Below, one piece after another: positions 19,770 to 26,334 of a stretch of DNA of 55,063 nucleotides. This DNA comes from an uncultured Bradyrhizobium sp. (GTDB lineage Bacteria; Pseudomonadota; Alphaproteobacteria; Rhizobiales; Xanthobacteraceae), in NCBI RefSeq assembly GCF_936928535.1, contig NZ_CAKZHY010000017.1, forward strand, positions 1 to 55,063. The letters run 5' to 3'. Positions within the stretch are counted from its first letter, which is position 1; the number at the start of each line of letters is the position of its first letter. Below the pieces are notes generated by a model, which did not search any database, was not told where the DNA came from, and was given only the letters and a program-made list of their open reading frames with translations. Position numbers and translations under genes: made by a program.

Positions 19770-20179
19770 GAAATACCTGGTCGCGGGGGACTTATCCGGA
19801 GGCAGGTCGATGACCCGCCCCCGCAAGTCGTTGAAAAAGCTACCCGGATTCGCAGGAAATTCAAATGTGACTGACGTCACATAAAAACTCGGCACGAGGG
19901 CTGCATGACCGACCTCCGGAAGGCTACGGAGGTACCTGAAAAAGAGGAATCTCACGCGACGAATTAGCAAATATATTCAGTGGCTTATATCTAATTTCGG
20001 GCGATCTATTGCCGGGCCGGCGATCTCAGGTTAAAGGTTTGTTTGCTGCGGCGCCGCAAATTGCGCGCAATTCGGGGGCACTCCCCCGGCCGATCCCGCA
20101 AACCTAAAGACGCCATCGCGCTACTCAAACAGTGTGCGCGCGCTTGGCAGGTCTTTGGCACTGACAGGAATGAACCGAG
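19770..20179. other. Long divergent intergenic region with a Crp-type site
   Basis: These 410 bases separate the DxDTT gene and the first pseudocaspase gene. They contain the palindrome at 19865-19882, an AT-rich dip around 19960-20000 that is unusual for this genome, and a CGGGGG/CCCCCG hairpin at 20073-20088 upstream of the pseudocaspase gene. No coding sequence or structural RNA is recognised. Confidence 0.6.
19865..19882. promoter_or_regulatory. Candidate Crp/cAMP-receptor site (ATGTGA-N6-TCACAT)
   Basis: ATGTGACTGACGTCACAT is a palindrome with perfect 6-base arms and fits the TGTGA-N6-TCACA pattern exactly. It is 96 bases before the DxDTT gene start. A Crp/Fnr-family gene at 41570 and a nucleotidyl cyclase at 36577 make a cAMP-type regulator plausible. 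It is a sequence match, not a demonstrated site. Confidence 0.6.
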
Positions 20180-21028
20180 ATGAATGTAAGGCAGCTCGAC
20201 ATTTCCAGACGTTCGATTGCGCTCGCCGCGGCCCTCATCGGCACGGTGTCGCTGGCGATCGGCGCCCATGCTGCCCTCAACATGCGTTCGCTCGACGCCG
20301 CCAAGGCGGTTTCGACCGACCAGATCACTGATACGGTCGGCCAGACCTCGCGTCTCGCGCTCGTCATCGGCAATGGTCATTATCCCGACGCCAGCGCGCC
20401 GCTGACGCAGTCGATCAACGACGCGCGCGCGCTCTCCTCCAGCTTGCGCAAGAACGGTTTTGACGTCGACATGGTGGAGGACGCGAGCAAGGACGACATG
20501 GTCCGCGCCGTCAACCGCCTGAAGTCGCGTATCAAGCGCGACACCACCGTCCTGCTGTTCTTCGGCGGCTATGGTGTGCAGGCCGGCCGCGAAAGCTACA
20601 TGCTGCCCGTCGATGCCGTGATCTGGAAGGAAAGCGACGTCCGTCGCCAGGGCGTCTCGATCGAAGGCGTGCTCGAGATGATGAAGGAGAAGGGCGCCAA
20701 GGCCAAGCTCGTCGTCGTCGATGCCTCGCGCCGCAATCCTTACGAGCGCCGCTTCCGCTCTTACTCGCACGGCCTCGCGCCGATCGGCACGCCCGACAAT
20801 GCGCTGATCCTGTCGTCCGCTTCGCCCGGCAAGGTCGTCGACGACGGCAAGGGCGAGCACTCGACGCTGGTCACCGAGCTGCTCAACAACCTCAATGCGC
20901 AGGGCACCGCGGAAAGCGTTTTCAACAAGACCCGCGTCGCCATCGCCCGCGCCTCCGAAGGCGATCAGGTCCCGACGGTGTCGTCCTCGCTGCTCGAGGA
21001 CGTGCATTTCGATCAGGCCGGCGGCTAG
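20180..21028 (+). CDS. Caspase-fold protein without the His/Cys dyad (pseudocaspase 1)
   Basis: 282 residues. A signal or membrane segment (about 11-32) is followed by a peptidase C14 (caspase) domain: RLALVIGNGHYPD, NDARALSSSLRKNGFDV, LLFFGGYGVQ and VVVDASRRNPYERRFRS. In active bacterial members the last two read SGHG and DACRNNP. Here Tyr131 replaces the catalytic His and Ser183 replaces the catalytic Cys, so cysteine-protease activity is very unlikely. It would be periplasmic or membrane-tethered. It stands convergent with an orphan HlyD-type adaptor gene. A longer paralog with the same two losses is at 47326-48855. Confidence 0.9.
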   Translation: MNVRQLDISRRSIALAAALIGTVSLAIGAHAALNMRSLDAAKAVSTDQITDTVGQTSRLALVIGNGHYPDASAPLTQSINDARALSSSLRKNGFDVDMVEDASKDDMVRAVNRLKSRIKRDTTVLLFFGGYGVQAGRESYMLPVDAVIWKESDVRRQGVSIEGVLEMMKEKGAKAKLVVVDASRRNPYERRFRSYSHGLAPIGTPDNALILSSASPGKVVDDGKGEHSTLVTELLNNLNAQGTAESVFNKTRVAIARASEGDQVPTVSSSLLEDVHFDQAGG

Positions 21029-21048
21029 TTGATTTGTAGGTTTTGCAA

Positions 21049-21099
21049 GGTGGATTAGCCCGCGGCTGCGCGAAGCGCAGTCCGCCGGCGTAATCCACC
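21049..21099. repeat. Short palindromic repeat (GGTGGATTA ends)
   Basis: GGTGGATTA at 21049-21057 and TAATCCACC at 21091-21099 are exact inverted ends, with a GCGCGAAGCGC-type inner hairpin. It lies just after the pseudocaspase 1 stop and could terminate its message. Confidence 0.7.
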
Positions 21100-21125
21100 G
21101 CTTTTCTCTCAACACGAATAGTCTC

Positions 21126-21250
21126 GTAGGATGGGCAAAGGCGCAACGCGCCGTGCCCACGATCTTTCCAAGCGTTCGATAGAAGACGTGGGCACGCTTC
21201 CGCCGTCGCTCTCTGGATTGCTCCGTCGCAAGAGCTCCTCGCAATGACGG
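21126..21250. repeat. Eroded GTAGGGTGGGC repeat joined to a second repeat type
   Basis: GTAGGATGGGCAAAGGCGC at 21126 matches the left half of the element at 10588, but the right end is lost after GTGGGCACGCTTCC. It runs straight into TCTGGATTGCTCCGTCGCAAG...CAATGACGG, which resembles another dispersed Bradyrhizobium repeat. The result is a composite of broken elements. Confidence 0.55.
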
Positions 21251-21259
21251 CGGCGAGGC

Positions 21260-22150
21260 CTACTTCGCCGCTTCAGCAGCCATTACCGGGCGCACCGGAT
21301 CGCCCTCGCGCAAGAGCGCGCCGGCGCGGGCGACGACGATATCGCCTTCGTTGAGGCCGTCGCGGACCTCGATATTGCCGCCCGACATCAGCCCGATCTC
21401 GACGCGCTTGGTCTCGACGCGGTTACGGCGGATCACCTGCACCACGGTGCCCGCGGAGGTATATTGCACCGCTGTCAGCGGCACTGCGACGTTGCAGCTC
21501 TGCCCGGTCTTGATCAGCGCGCGGCCGCTCGCGTTGATCAGCAGCCGCTTCTGTGAAGAGATGCCGACATAGACCATGCCCTGCTGGATGTTCGGCTCGA
21601 CGGTCGGACCGATGCGGCGCACCTTGCCGTCGAGATCGCCGGCACCGGCAATGCGCACGGTCACAGGCTGGCCGACCGCCAGCTTTCGCACGTCGTTGGT
21701 CGCGACCAGGCCGACGAGGTCGTATTCGCTGCGCGCCACGATCGTGAACAGCGCCTCCCCCTTGGCCGAGGCGAGGTTGCCGATCTGTGCCGTCGAGGTG
21801 GCGATGACGCCCGCCACGGGCGCGGTGACCTGAAGCGTGCCGCCTTCGGGCAGCGCCAGCCGCGCCAGCACCTGGCCGGCCGTCGTGGTGTCGCCGGCCT
21901 CGGCCAGCACGTCCGTCACCTTCAGCCCGGGACGCTCGGGCCGCACGGACGTTTCCTCGCGCGCGATGATCGAGCCGGTGGCCTCGACGATGTCGGAGAA
22001 GCAGGATTTAGCCGCCTTCAGCACCGTGACCGCCGGTCCCTTGGGGGCATCGTCGTCGGCGGCTCCAGCCGGATATGAGGCGAAAACGAGCACTCCGGCG
22101 ACGGCTGCGGGACACAGGCTTCGGACGACGGCGCGGGGCAATGGGTGCAT
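21260..22150 (-). CDS. HlyD/RND-type periplasmic adaptor without adjacent pump
   Basis: 296 residues from ATG 22150, chosen because it starts the signal peptide (MHPLPRAVVRS ... SYPAGAA). A lipoyl/beta-barrel adaptor: KVTDVLAEAGDTTTAGQVLARL, then LQVTAPVAGVIATS, and a C-terminal membrane-proximal part ending IEVRDGLNEGDIVVARAGA. Two Cys are conserved with the paralog at 45428-46357: one in SCFSDIVEATG and one in QSCNVAVP, perhaps forming a disulfide. No RND or ABC transporter gene is next to it, so it may serve a distant pump or, given its neighbour, the pseudocaspase. The long central coiled-coil hairpin of typical adaptors is absent. Confidence 0.85.
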   Translation of the reverse strand: MHPLPRAVVRSLCPAAVAGVLVFASYPAGAADDDAPKGPAVTVLKAAKSCFSDIVEATGSIIAREETSVRPERPGLKVTDVLAEAGDTTTAGQVLARLALPEGGTLQVTAPVAGVIATSTAQIGNLASAKGEALFTIVARSEYDLVGLVATNDVRKLAVGQPVTVRIAGAGDLDGKVRRIGPTVEPNIQQGMVYVGISSQKRLLINASGRALIKTGQSCNVAVPLTAVQYTSAGTVVQVIRRNRVETKRVEIGLMSGGNIEVRDGLNEGDIVVARAGALLREGDPVRPVMAAEAAK

Positions 22151-22433
22151 TGGAAATTCCACGGGGGCTATGTCTCCAATCGATAGCAGATGGTAGAGTT
22201 GCGGACTAGGATAGCGTTGCCCCAAGGCAAGATGCCGGGCCGCCGGCTGCCGCGGCAACGCCTGGATTAGTCGCGGAAATGGAAATGCGGTTCGCCGCCC
22301 ACCGGCGGGGCGGCGGTGTCGCTGAGGCCGTGGGTGCGGCGATCACGGTCTTCTCATCTGCTGGACCGGCTGTATGGAGCTACAGTCTGGAACAGCGTGG
22401 CGTGGCGGTCGCACAGCTCATGGTTGAGGTGGG
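22151..22433. other. Divergent intergenic region, no gene seen
   Basis: These 283 bases lie between divergent genes. A GTTGCC...GGCAAC pairing occurs around 22219-22260. A short minus-strand frame ending at 22270 has no start codon and is not called. Promoters for both neighbours are expected here but none can be placed with confidence. Confidence 0.4.
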
Positions 22434-23045
22434 ATGCAACGGTTCGTTTGCGAGCAGAACATCGTTCACTTCGAGCGGCTGCTCAGCGAGACGGCTGACG
22501 CAACGGTTCAGCAGACCGTGCGTGGTCTGCTGGCATCGGCGAAGCGTGAGTTGGCGCTGCTGAACTCGGCTGCATCAGGTGCCGATACGACGCCCTTCGA
22601 ACAGCGCCGGCGCCACCAGACCGACACCGCGACGATCCGGCAGCAATTCCAGCCGGAGTTCGACAGCTCACCGCATCCCTATATGCTGCTGGACCCCGGA
22701 CCGGGCCTGTCGATTGTCGACATCAACGCTGCCTATGCAGCGGCGACCTTCATCAGCCGGTTCGACGTCGTCGGCCGGTCTCTGTTCGAGATATTCCCTG
22801 ACAATCCCGACGATCCGCTCGCCGATGGTGTCAGCAATCTCTACAGCAGCCTGAGGATCGTCGGCGAAACCGGACGCGCCCACGCCATGAAGGTGCAGCG
22901 CTACGACATCCGGGATCCCGACGGCACTTTCGTCGAGCGCCATTGGCAGCCCATCAACTCGCCGATCCACGACGCTGTGGGCCATCTGGTCTACCTGCTG
23001 CACCACGTCGAAGACGTCACTGCCGAGGTCGCACTGCGTCCGTAG
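22434..23045 (+). CDS. PAS-domain protein, no output domain
   Basis: 203 residues; GAGGTGGG precedes ATG 22434. Residues 1-45 form a helical segment (FERLLSETADATVQQTVRGLL). Residues about 75-195 are a PAS domain: PHPYMLLDPGPGLSIVDINAAY, then VVGRSLFEIFPDNPDDP and ending HWQPINSPIHDAVGHLVYLLHHVEDVT. There is no kinase, cyclase or DNA-binding part, so it should work as a sensor adaptor bound to a separate partner. No kinase gene is adjacent. Confidence 0.82.
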   Translation: MQRFVCEQNIVHFERLLSETADATVQQTVRGLLASAKRELALLNSAASGADTTPFEQRRRHQTDTATIRQQFQPEFDSSPHPYMLLDPGPGLSIVDINAAYAAATFISRFDVVGRSLFEIFPDNPDDPLADGVSNLYSSLRIVGETGRAHAMKVQRYDIRDPDGTFVERHWQPINSPIHDAVGHLVYLLHHVEDVTAEVALRP

Positions 23046-23052
23046 CGACCGC

Positions 23053-23223
23053 TCAGGTTCGGCGGTCGCCCAGCAGCTTGCCGGTGGATCGGTCGATGAA
23101 ATGCAGACGCATACAGGCCGGACAGGTCACCGGCAGGTGCGTTCGGTCGTCCGGCTCATCGCCGAGCCGATGCTGCACATTCATGCCGGTCTGGGGGCAC
23201 TTGAAGACAATATGACGGTCCAT
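23053..23223 (-). CDS. Small zinc-ribbon-like protein
   Basis: 56 residues, MDRHIVFKCPQTG ... LLGDRRT. It has Cys9 and a CPAC motif near residue 34, with nearby His residues, suggesting a small metal-binding fold. It is convergent with the PAS gene: the stop lies eight bases beyond that gene's end. Codon use fits the genome and the frame is complete from ATG 23223. Function is unknown. Confidence 0.65.
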   Translation of the reverse strand: MDRHIVFKCPQTGMNVQHRLGDEPDDRTHLPVTCPACMRLHFIDRSTGKLLGDRRT

Positions 23224-23296
23224 TGGCGCTGATATGACGCCAGCGCGGACATTGCGAAATTCCGGATGTTTACTTAGGTCGTCCGCCCGATCCCGC

Positions 23297-24412
23297 TCAG
23301 GGCAGGGTTAAGAACTCCACCCAGTTCGGCTTCTTCCCGGTGGGGTAGGATTTCAGCTTGCTGAGCGCGCCGCTGCTCTGGTCGATGGCATAGACCGCCA
23401 TGCCGCCGGAGAGCTCGCCGACGGCGGCGATGTAGCGGCCGGTCGGATCGATGTTGAAGCCGCGCGGCTGCTTCTCGGTCGGTACGCTGCCGATCGTGGT
23501 CAGCTTGCCTGATGATGCGTCGACCTTGTAGGCGGTGAGCGTGTTGGTGGTGCGCTCGGAGGCGTAGAGGAAACGGCCGTCCGGGGTGATGTGGATGTCG
23601 GCCGCCCAAGGTTTTCCCGAAAAGCCCTCCGGCAGCGCCGTCGTGCGCTGGATCTCGCTCCATGCGCCACTTTTGGCCTCATAGCTGTAGGCTGCGACGT
23701 CGCCGTTCAGCTCATGGACGAGATAGACGAACTTGCCGCCCGGGCTGAACACGAAGTGGCGCGGCCCTGACTTCTCGGGCGTCTTGACCGCTGGCGCATC
23801 GCCCGGTGTCAGCGTGCCCGCAGCGGCATCGAATGCAAAGCGCAGCACCTGGTCCGAACCGAGATTGGTCGCGAACACGAAGCGATTATCCGGCGAAGGC
23901 AGGAACGCGTGTGCGTTCAGCCCGGTCGGGATCACCTGCTTGGCCTCGCCGACGACCCCATTTGCCCCAAGCGGATTCAGCGCAACCTTGTTGCCGCCAT
24001 AGGAAGCGCTGAACAGCACCTTGCCGTCGCGGTCGGTGGCGATGTTGGCCATGCTGTCGGCGAGCGGTCCGTTGCCGATATGGCTGAGCTGGCCCGTCTT
24101 CTGGTCGATCGCAAAGCTCACCGCCTGGAACGGCTGCGAGCGGACACCGGCGATCAGCACGCGATGATCAGGCGTGATCGCGAGCGGCGTCGAGGCGCCG
24201 GGCTTTTCGACGCCGGTGAAGCCGGCGGTCTGCACCGGTGTCATCTCGCCGTTGTCACCGAGCTTGAACACGCTGATGTCGTTGCTGTCGGCATTGCCGA
24301 TATAGGCGAAGGTGTCGGCCATGCCGGTGCGAGCTCCCAGGACGAGGGCTAGAGCAGTGAAGAGCGTGGTGGCGATCGCAGCGCGGTGTGCGATACGTGT
24401 GGGTTTGTTCAA
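23297..24412 (-). CDS. Exported beta-propeller protein (lactonase/YncE-like)
   Basis: 371 residues starting at TTG 24412, which has a perfect AGGAGG six bases upstream. A signal peptide (to about residue 32) is followed by seven repeats of the type FAYIGNADSNDISVFKLG ... GEMTPV, as in 6-phosphogluconolactonase-family and YncE-like propellers. An export signal argues against the cytoplasmic sugar lactonase role. It more likely binds or hydrolyses an external lactone, or binds another envelope component. It is transcribed alone. Confidence 0.85.
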   Translation of the reverse strand: MNKPTRIAHRAAIATTLFTALALVLGARTGMADTFAYIGNADSNDISVFKLGDNGEMTPVQTAGFTGVEKPGASTPLAITPDHRVLIAGVRSQPFQAVSFAIDQKTGQLSHIGNGPLADSMANIATDRDGKVLFSASYGGNKVALNPLGANGVVGEAKQVIPTGLNAHAFLPSPDNRFVFATNLGSDQVLRFAFDAAAGTLTPGDAPAVKTPEKSGPRHFVFSPGGKFVYLVHELNGDVAAYSYEAKSGAWSEIQRTTALPEGFSGKPWAADIHITPDGRFLYASERTTNTLTAYKVDASSGKLTTIGSVPTEKQPRGFNIDPTGRYIAAVGELSGGMAVYAIDQSSGALSKLKSYPTGKKPNWVEFLTLP

Positions 24413-24536
24413 GGGCGTCCTCCTGCCGATGTGGCAATGTCGTTTTTCGGCGGAGGATAGCGGCTCGGGTTTCGTCGCACCAAAATCCAGATGGGATTGA
24501 TCGATGCCGAAATCGTATCGTTCTCGCAGACCGCCG

Positions 24537-24674
24537 CTAACGCACCGACGCCGTCAGGTCGCGCGAGGGTAGACGCGGGCCGGTCACATGGTCGGGCGGC
24601 CCGAGCACGCTCCACACGGCGACCGCCACGATGGCGGAGGTCAGGATGGTCCAGGCGACGAGTTGCTTCCGCAT
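24537..24674 (-). CDS. Possible small single-span membrane protein
   Basis: 45 residues: a membrane helix (about 5-25, VAWTILTSAIVAVAVW) followed by a short polar tail (PSRDLTASVR). No clear ribosome site stands before ATG 24674, so this is a tentative call. It lies upstream of the propeller gene in the same direction, after a gap. Confidence 0.4.
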   Translation of the reverse strand: MRKQLVAWTILTSAIVAVAVWSVLGPPDHVTGPRLPSRDLTASVR

Positions 24675-24816
24675 CAGGCCAAATCCGTCGATCCCGAGAT
24701 CGGTGCACACTGGCCATCGTGCACCGCAAAAAGCGGCGACCCTATGAACTCGTTCACATCAGAACAGCGCTCGTGCCAAATTCCGAACCATTGCCTTCTG
24801 TGTGCATTGACCCGGC

Positions 24817-25008
24817 ATGCCCCGCGAAAACGACCTCGAAGGAAAGCCCGACATGGGCGGTAAGCACGGCGGCCAGGCCGGCCAGCCCAAGTCGCCGTCG
24901 CGTCCGCGTGAAGGCGGACACGATGAAGACGTCGTGGCAAAGCGCCACACCGGTCAAGCCGATCAAACCGGCCACAAGGTCTCGCCGACCAACATACGAA
25001 AGCGCTAA
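24817..25008 (+). CDS. Small hydrophilic hypothetical protein
   Basis: 63 residues rich in Gly, Lys, Gln, Pro and His (GGKHGGQAGQPKSPS, HTGQADQTGH). It would be disordered and resembles small stress-associated proteins in composition only. No ribosome site is evident and the opposite strand is also open, so the call is uncertain. Confidence 0.4.
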   Translation: MPRENDLEGKPDMGGKHGGQAGQPKSPSRPREGGHDEDVVAKRHTGQADQTGHKVSPTNIRKR

Positions 25009-25153
25009 GCTTCGCCTGCTCTTGTTCTTTCTCTTGCGCAGGCCGCCGGCCCCGTCACGGGATCGCCGGGGAACGGCAGTCTCCTCCCGCCGTTAGCCCG
25101 GGCTCGCAGGTGGAAGGACGCCAAAACGAAGGCTGCCAAACGGAGGCTGTAAA

Positions 25154-25276
25154 GTGTTTTGGATTTATTGGGACACCGCCTGGTCGCTCATCGTCAGTGG
25201 CATCATGTTCGCCACCATTGTCACCCATCCCGACGCCGAGTTCGTCGAGGTCCAGGCCGCAAGGCGGGTGAAATGA
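25154..25276 (+). CDS. Small membrane protein, 40 residues
   Basis: GTG 25154 with GGAGG seven bases upstream starts MFWIYWDTAWSLIVSGIMFA ... ARRVK. One membrane helix (about 2-24) rich in aromatic residues is followed by a short soluble tail. The good ribosome site and the helix support a real small protein. No family is recognised. Confidence 0.5.
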   Translation: MFWIYWDTAWSLIVSGIMFATIVTHPDAEFVEVQAARRVK

Positions 25277-25378
25277 ACGGCATGGCCTGAGGTCGCCAGC
25301 CCCTTCAGGATCTGAAGCGCGACGTCGACCGCTTTGTCGGCGATCTCCGGGCGGCCCAGTTGCCGGACGAGAGTTCGG

Positions 25379-25395
25379 CGTTAACCACCGTTAAC
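25379..25395. promoter_or_regulatory. CtrA-like box: CGTTAAC repeated at 10 bases
   Basis: CGTTAACCACCGTTAAC holds TTAA-N6-TTAAC. The known CtrA pattern in alphaproteobacteria is TTAA-N7-TTAAC with TTAACC as the half site, so this is one base short. It lies 85 bases before the L,D-transpeptidase start, which would fit cell-cycle control of wall growth. Confidence 0.35.
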
Positions 25396-25479
25396 GGTTC
25401 CGGTCTGGCCGGAAATCGCTTTGAAGTTTCTTAAATTTTGCTGGGTACCTCTCGCTGGTCGCGTGATCCGGGGAGAGAC

Positions 25480-26328
25480 ATGGCTAAGCGGGCCAAACGT
25501 GGAAAGGCCGAGACCCTCGCACTCCCCATGGCCGGGCGAGTTGCAATCGGCGCGGTAGCCGTCGCCGCGTTGGGGTACGGCTTGCTGTCGCACCAGGAGA
25601 GCCTTCAGCCGACCCGGAAGCCGCCCGCGCACCAAGCCCTCGCATCGTCAACGCCCGTCTATGTGGCGACGCCAGTTCACGCATCAGCATCAGCGTCAAC
25701 TCCGGCTCCAGCTCCAGTTCCGATTCCGATTCCGGCTCCGGCGCCTGTGGTCGAACCGCCTAAAGCCGCTGAAGGCCCCGGCGCATTGGTTCGGCAGGTG
25801 GTCGACTACACCAGCCATCAGACGCCGGGCACCGTGATCGTCGATACCAAGAACACATTCCTCTATCTGGTTCTGAACGACACGCAGGCCCTGCGCTACG
25901 GCATCGGTGTCGGCCGCGAAGGTTTCACATGGTCCGGCGAACAGACCGTGGCCCGCAAGACGGAATGGCCGGATTGGCGGCCGCCTCCAGAGATGCTCGT
26001 GCGTCAGCCTTATCTGCCGCGGTTCATGGCAGGCGGTCCCACCAACCCGCTCGGCGCGCGGGCGATGTATCTCGGCGAGACCGAATTCAGGATCCACGGC
26101 ACCAACAAGCCCGATACGATCGGCAAGCGGGTCTCGTCCGGCTGCATCCGCCTGACCAATGACGACGTCACCGACCTCTATGAGCGGGTGAAAGTCGGAG
26201 CGAAGGTGATCGTGCTTCCGGCAAGCGCTACCCGCCGACCGTCCGACCCGGCATCGTCGTCGAACCGGCCCGCGGCAAACGAGGCACAGATGTCGTCATC
26301 CGGCCCGAAGGTCGCCGAGGTCCAGTAG
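25480..26328 (+). CDS. L,D-transpeptidase (YkuD/ErfK type)
   Basis: 282 residues from ATG 25480, preceded by GGGGAGAG; an open extension to 25438 is not needed. A basic start and membrane segment (about 17-35) are followed by a Pro/Ala/Ser-rich linker and the YkuD domain (about 105-250). The catalytic block is complete: HGTNKPDTIGK followed by SSGCIRLTNDDV with the Cys nucleophile. It would cross-link peptidoglycan or tether proteins to it in the periplasm. The linker coding region is a run of near-repeated codons (GCxCCxGxTCC). It stands alone between small genes and the GMC oxidoreductase, with which it is convergent. Confidence 0.92.
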   Translation: MAKRAKRGKAETLALPMAGRVAIGAVAVAALGYGLLSHQESLQPTRKPPAHQALASSTPVYVATPVHASASASTPAPAPVPIPIPAPAPVVEPPKAAEGPGALVRQVVDYTSHQTPGTVIVDTKNTFLYLVLNDTQALRYGIGVGREGFTWSGEQTVARKTEWPDWRPPPEMLVRQPYLPRFMAGGPTNPLGARAMYLGETEFRIHGTNKPDTIGKRVSSGCIRLTNDDVTDLYERVKVGAKVIVLPASATRRPSDPASSSNRPAANEAQMSSSGPKVAEVQ

Positions 26329-26334
26329 TTCGCA

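Noticed and set aside
22268..22370. Minus-strand frame ending GGEPHFHFRD before the PAS gene
   Set aside because: It looks like a protein C-terminus but is preceded by a stop with no start codon; at most a decayed fragment.
24762..24773. TGAACTCGTTCA small palindrome
   Set aside because: Short arms and no gene with a clear start nearby; not distinguishable from chance.
24754..24975. Minus-strand 73-residue hydrophobic frame opposite the small hydrophilic gene
   Set aside because: No ribosome site; it lies fully antisense to another weak candidate, and neither can be proven. The plus-strand frame was kept at low confidence.
25277..25437. Open stretches on both strands after the small membrane gene, one reading LQDLKRDVDRFVGDLRAAQLPDE
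   Set aside because: No usable start codon or ribosome site on either strand; may be a gene remnant but cannot be supported.
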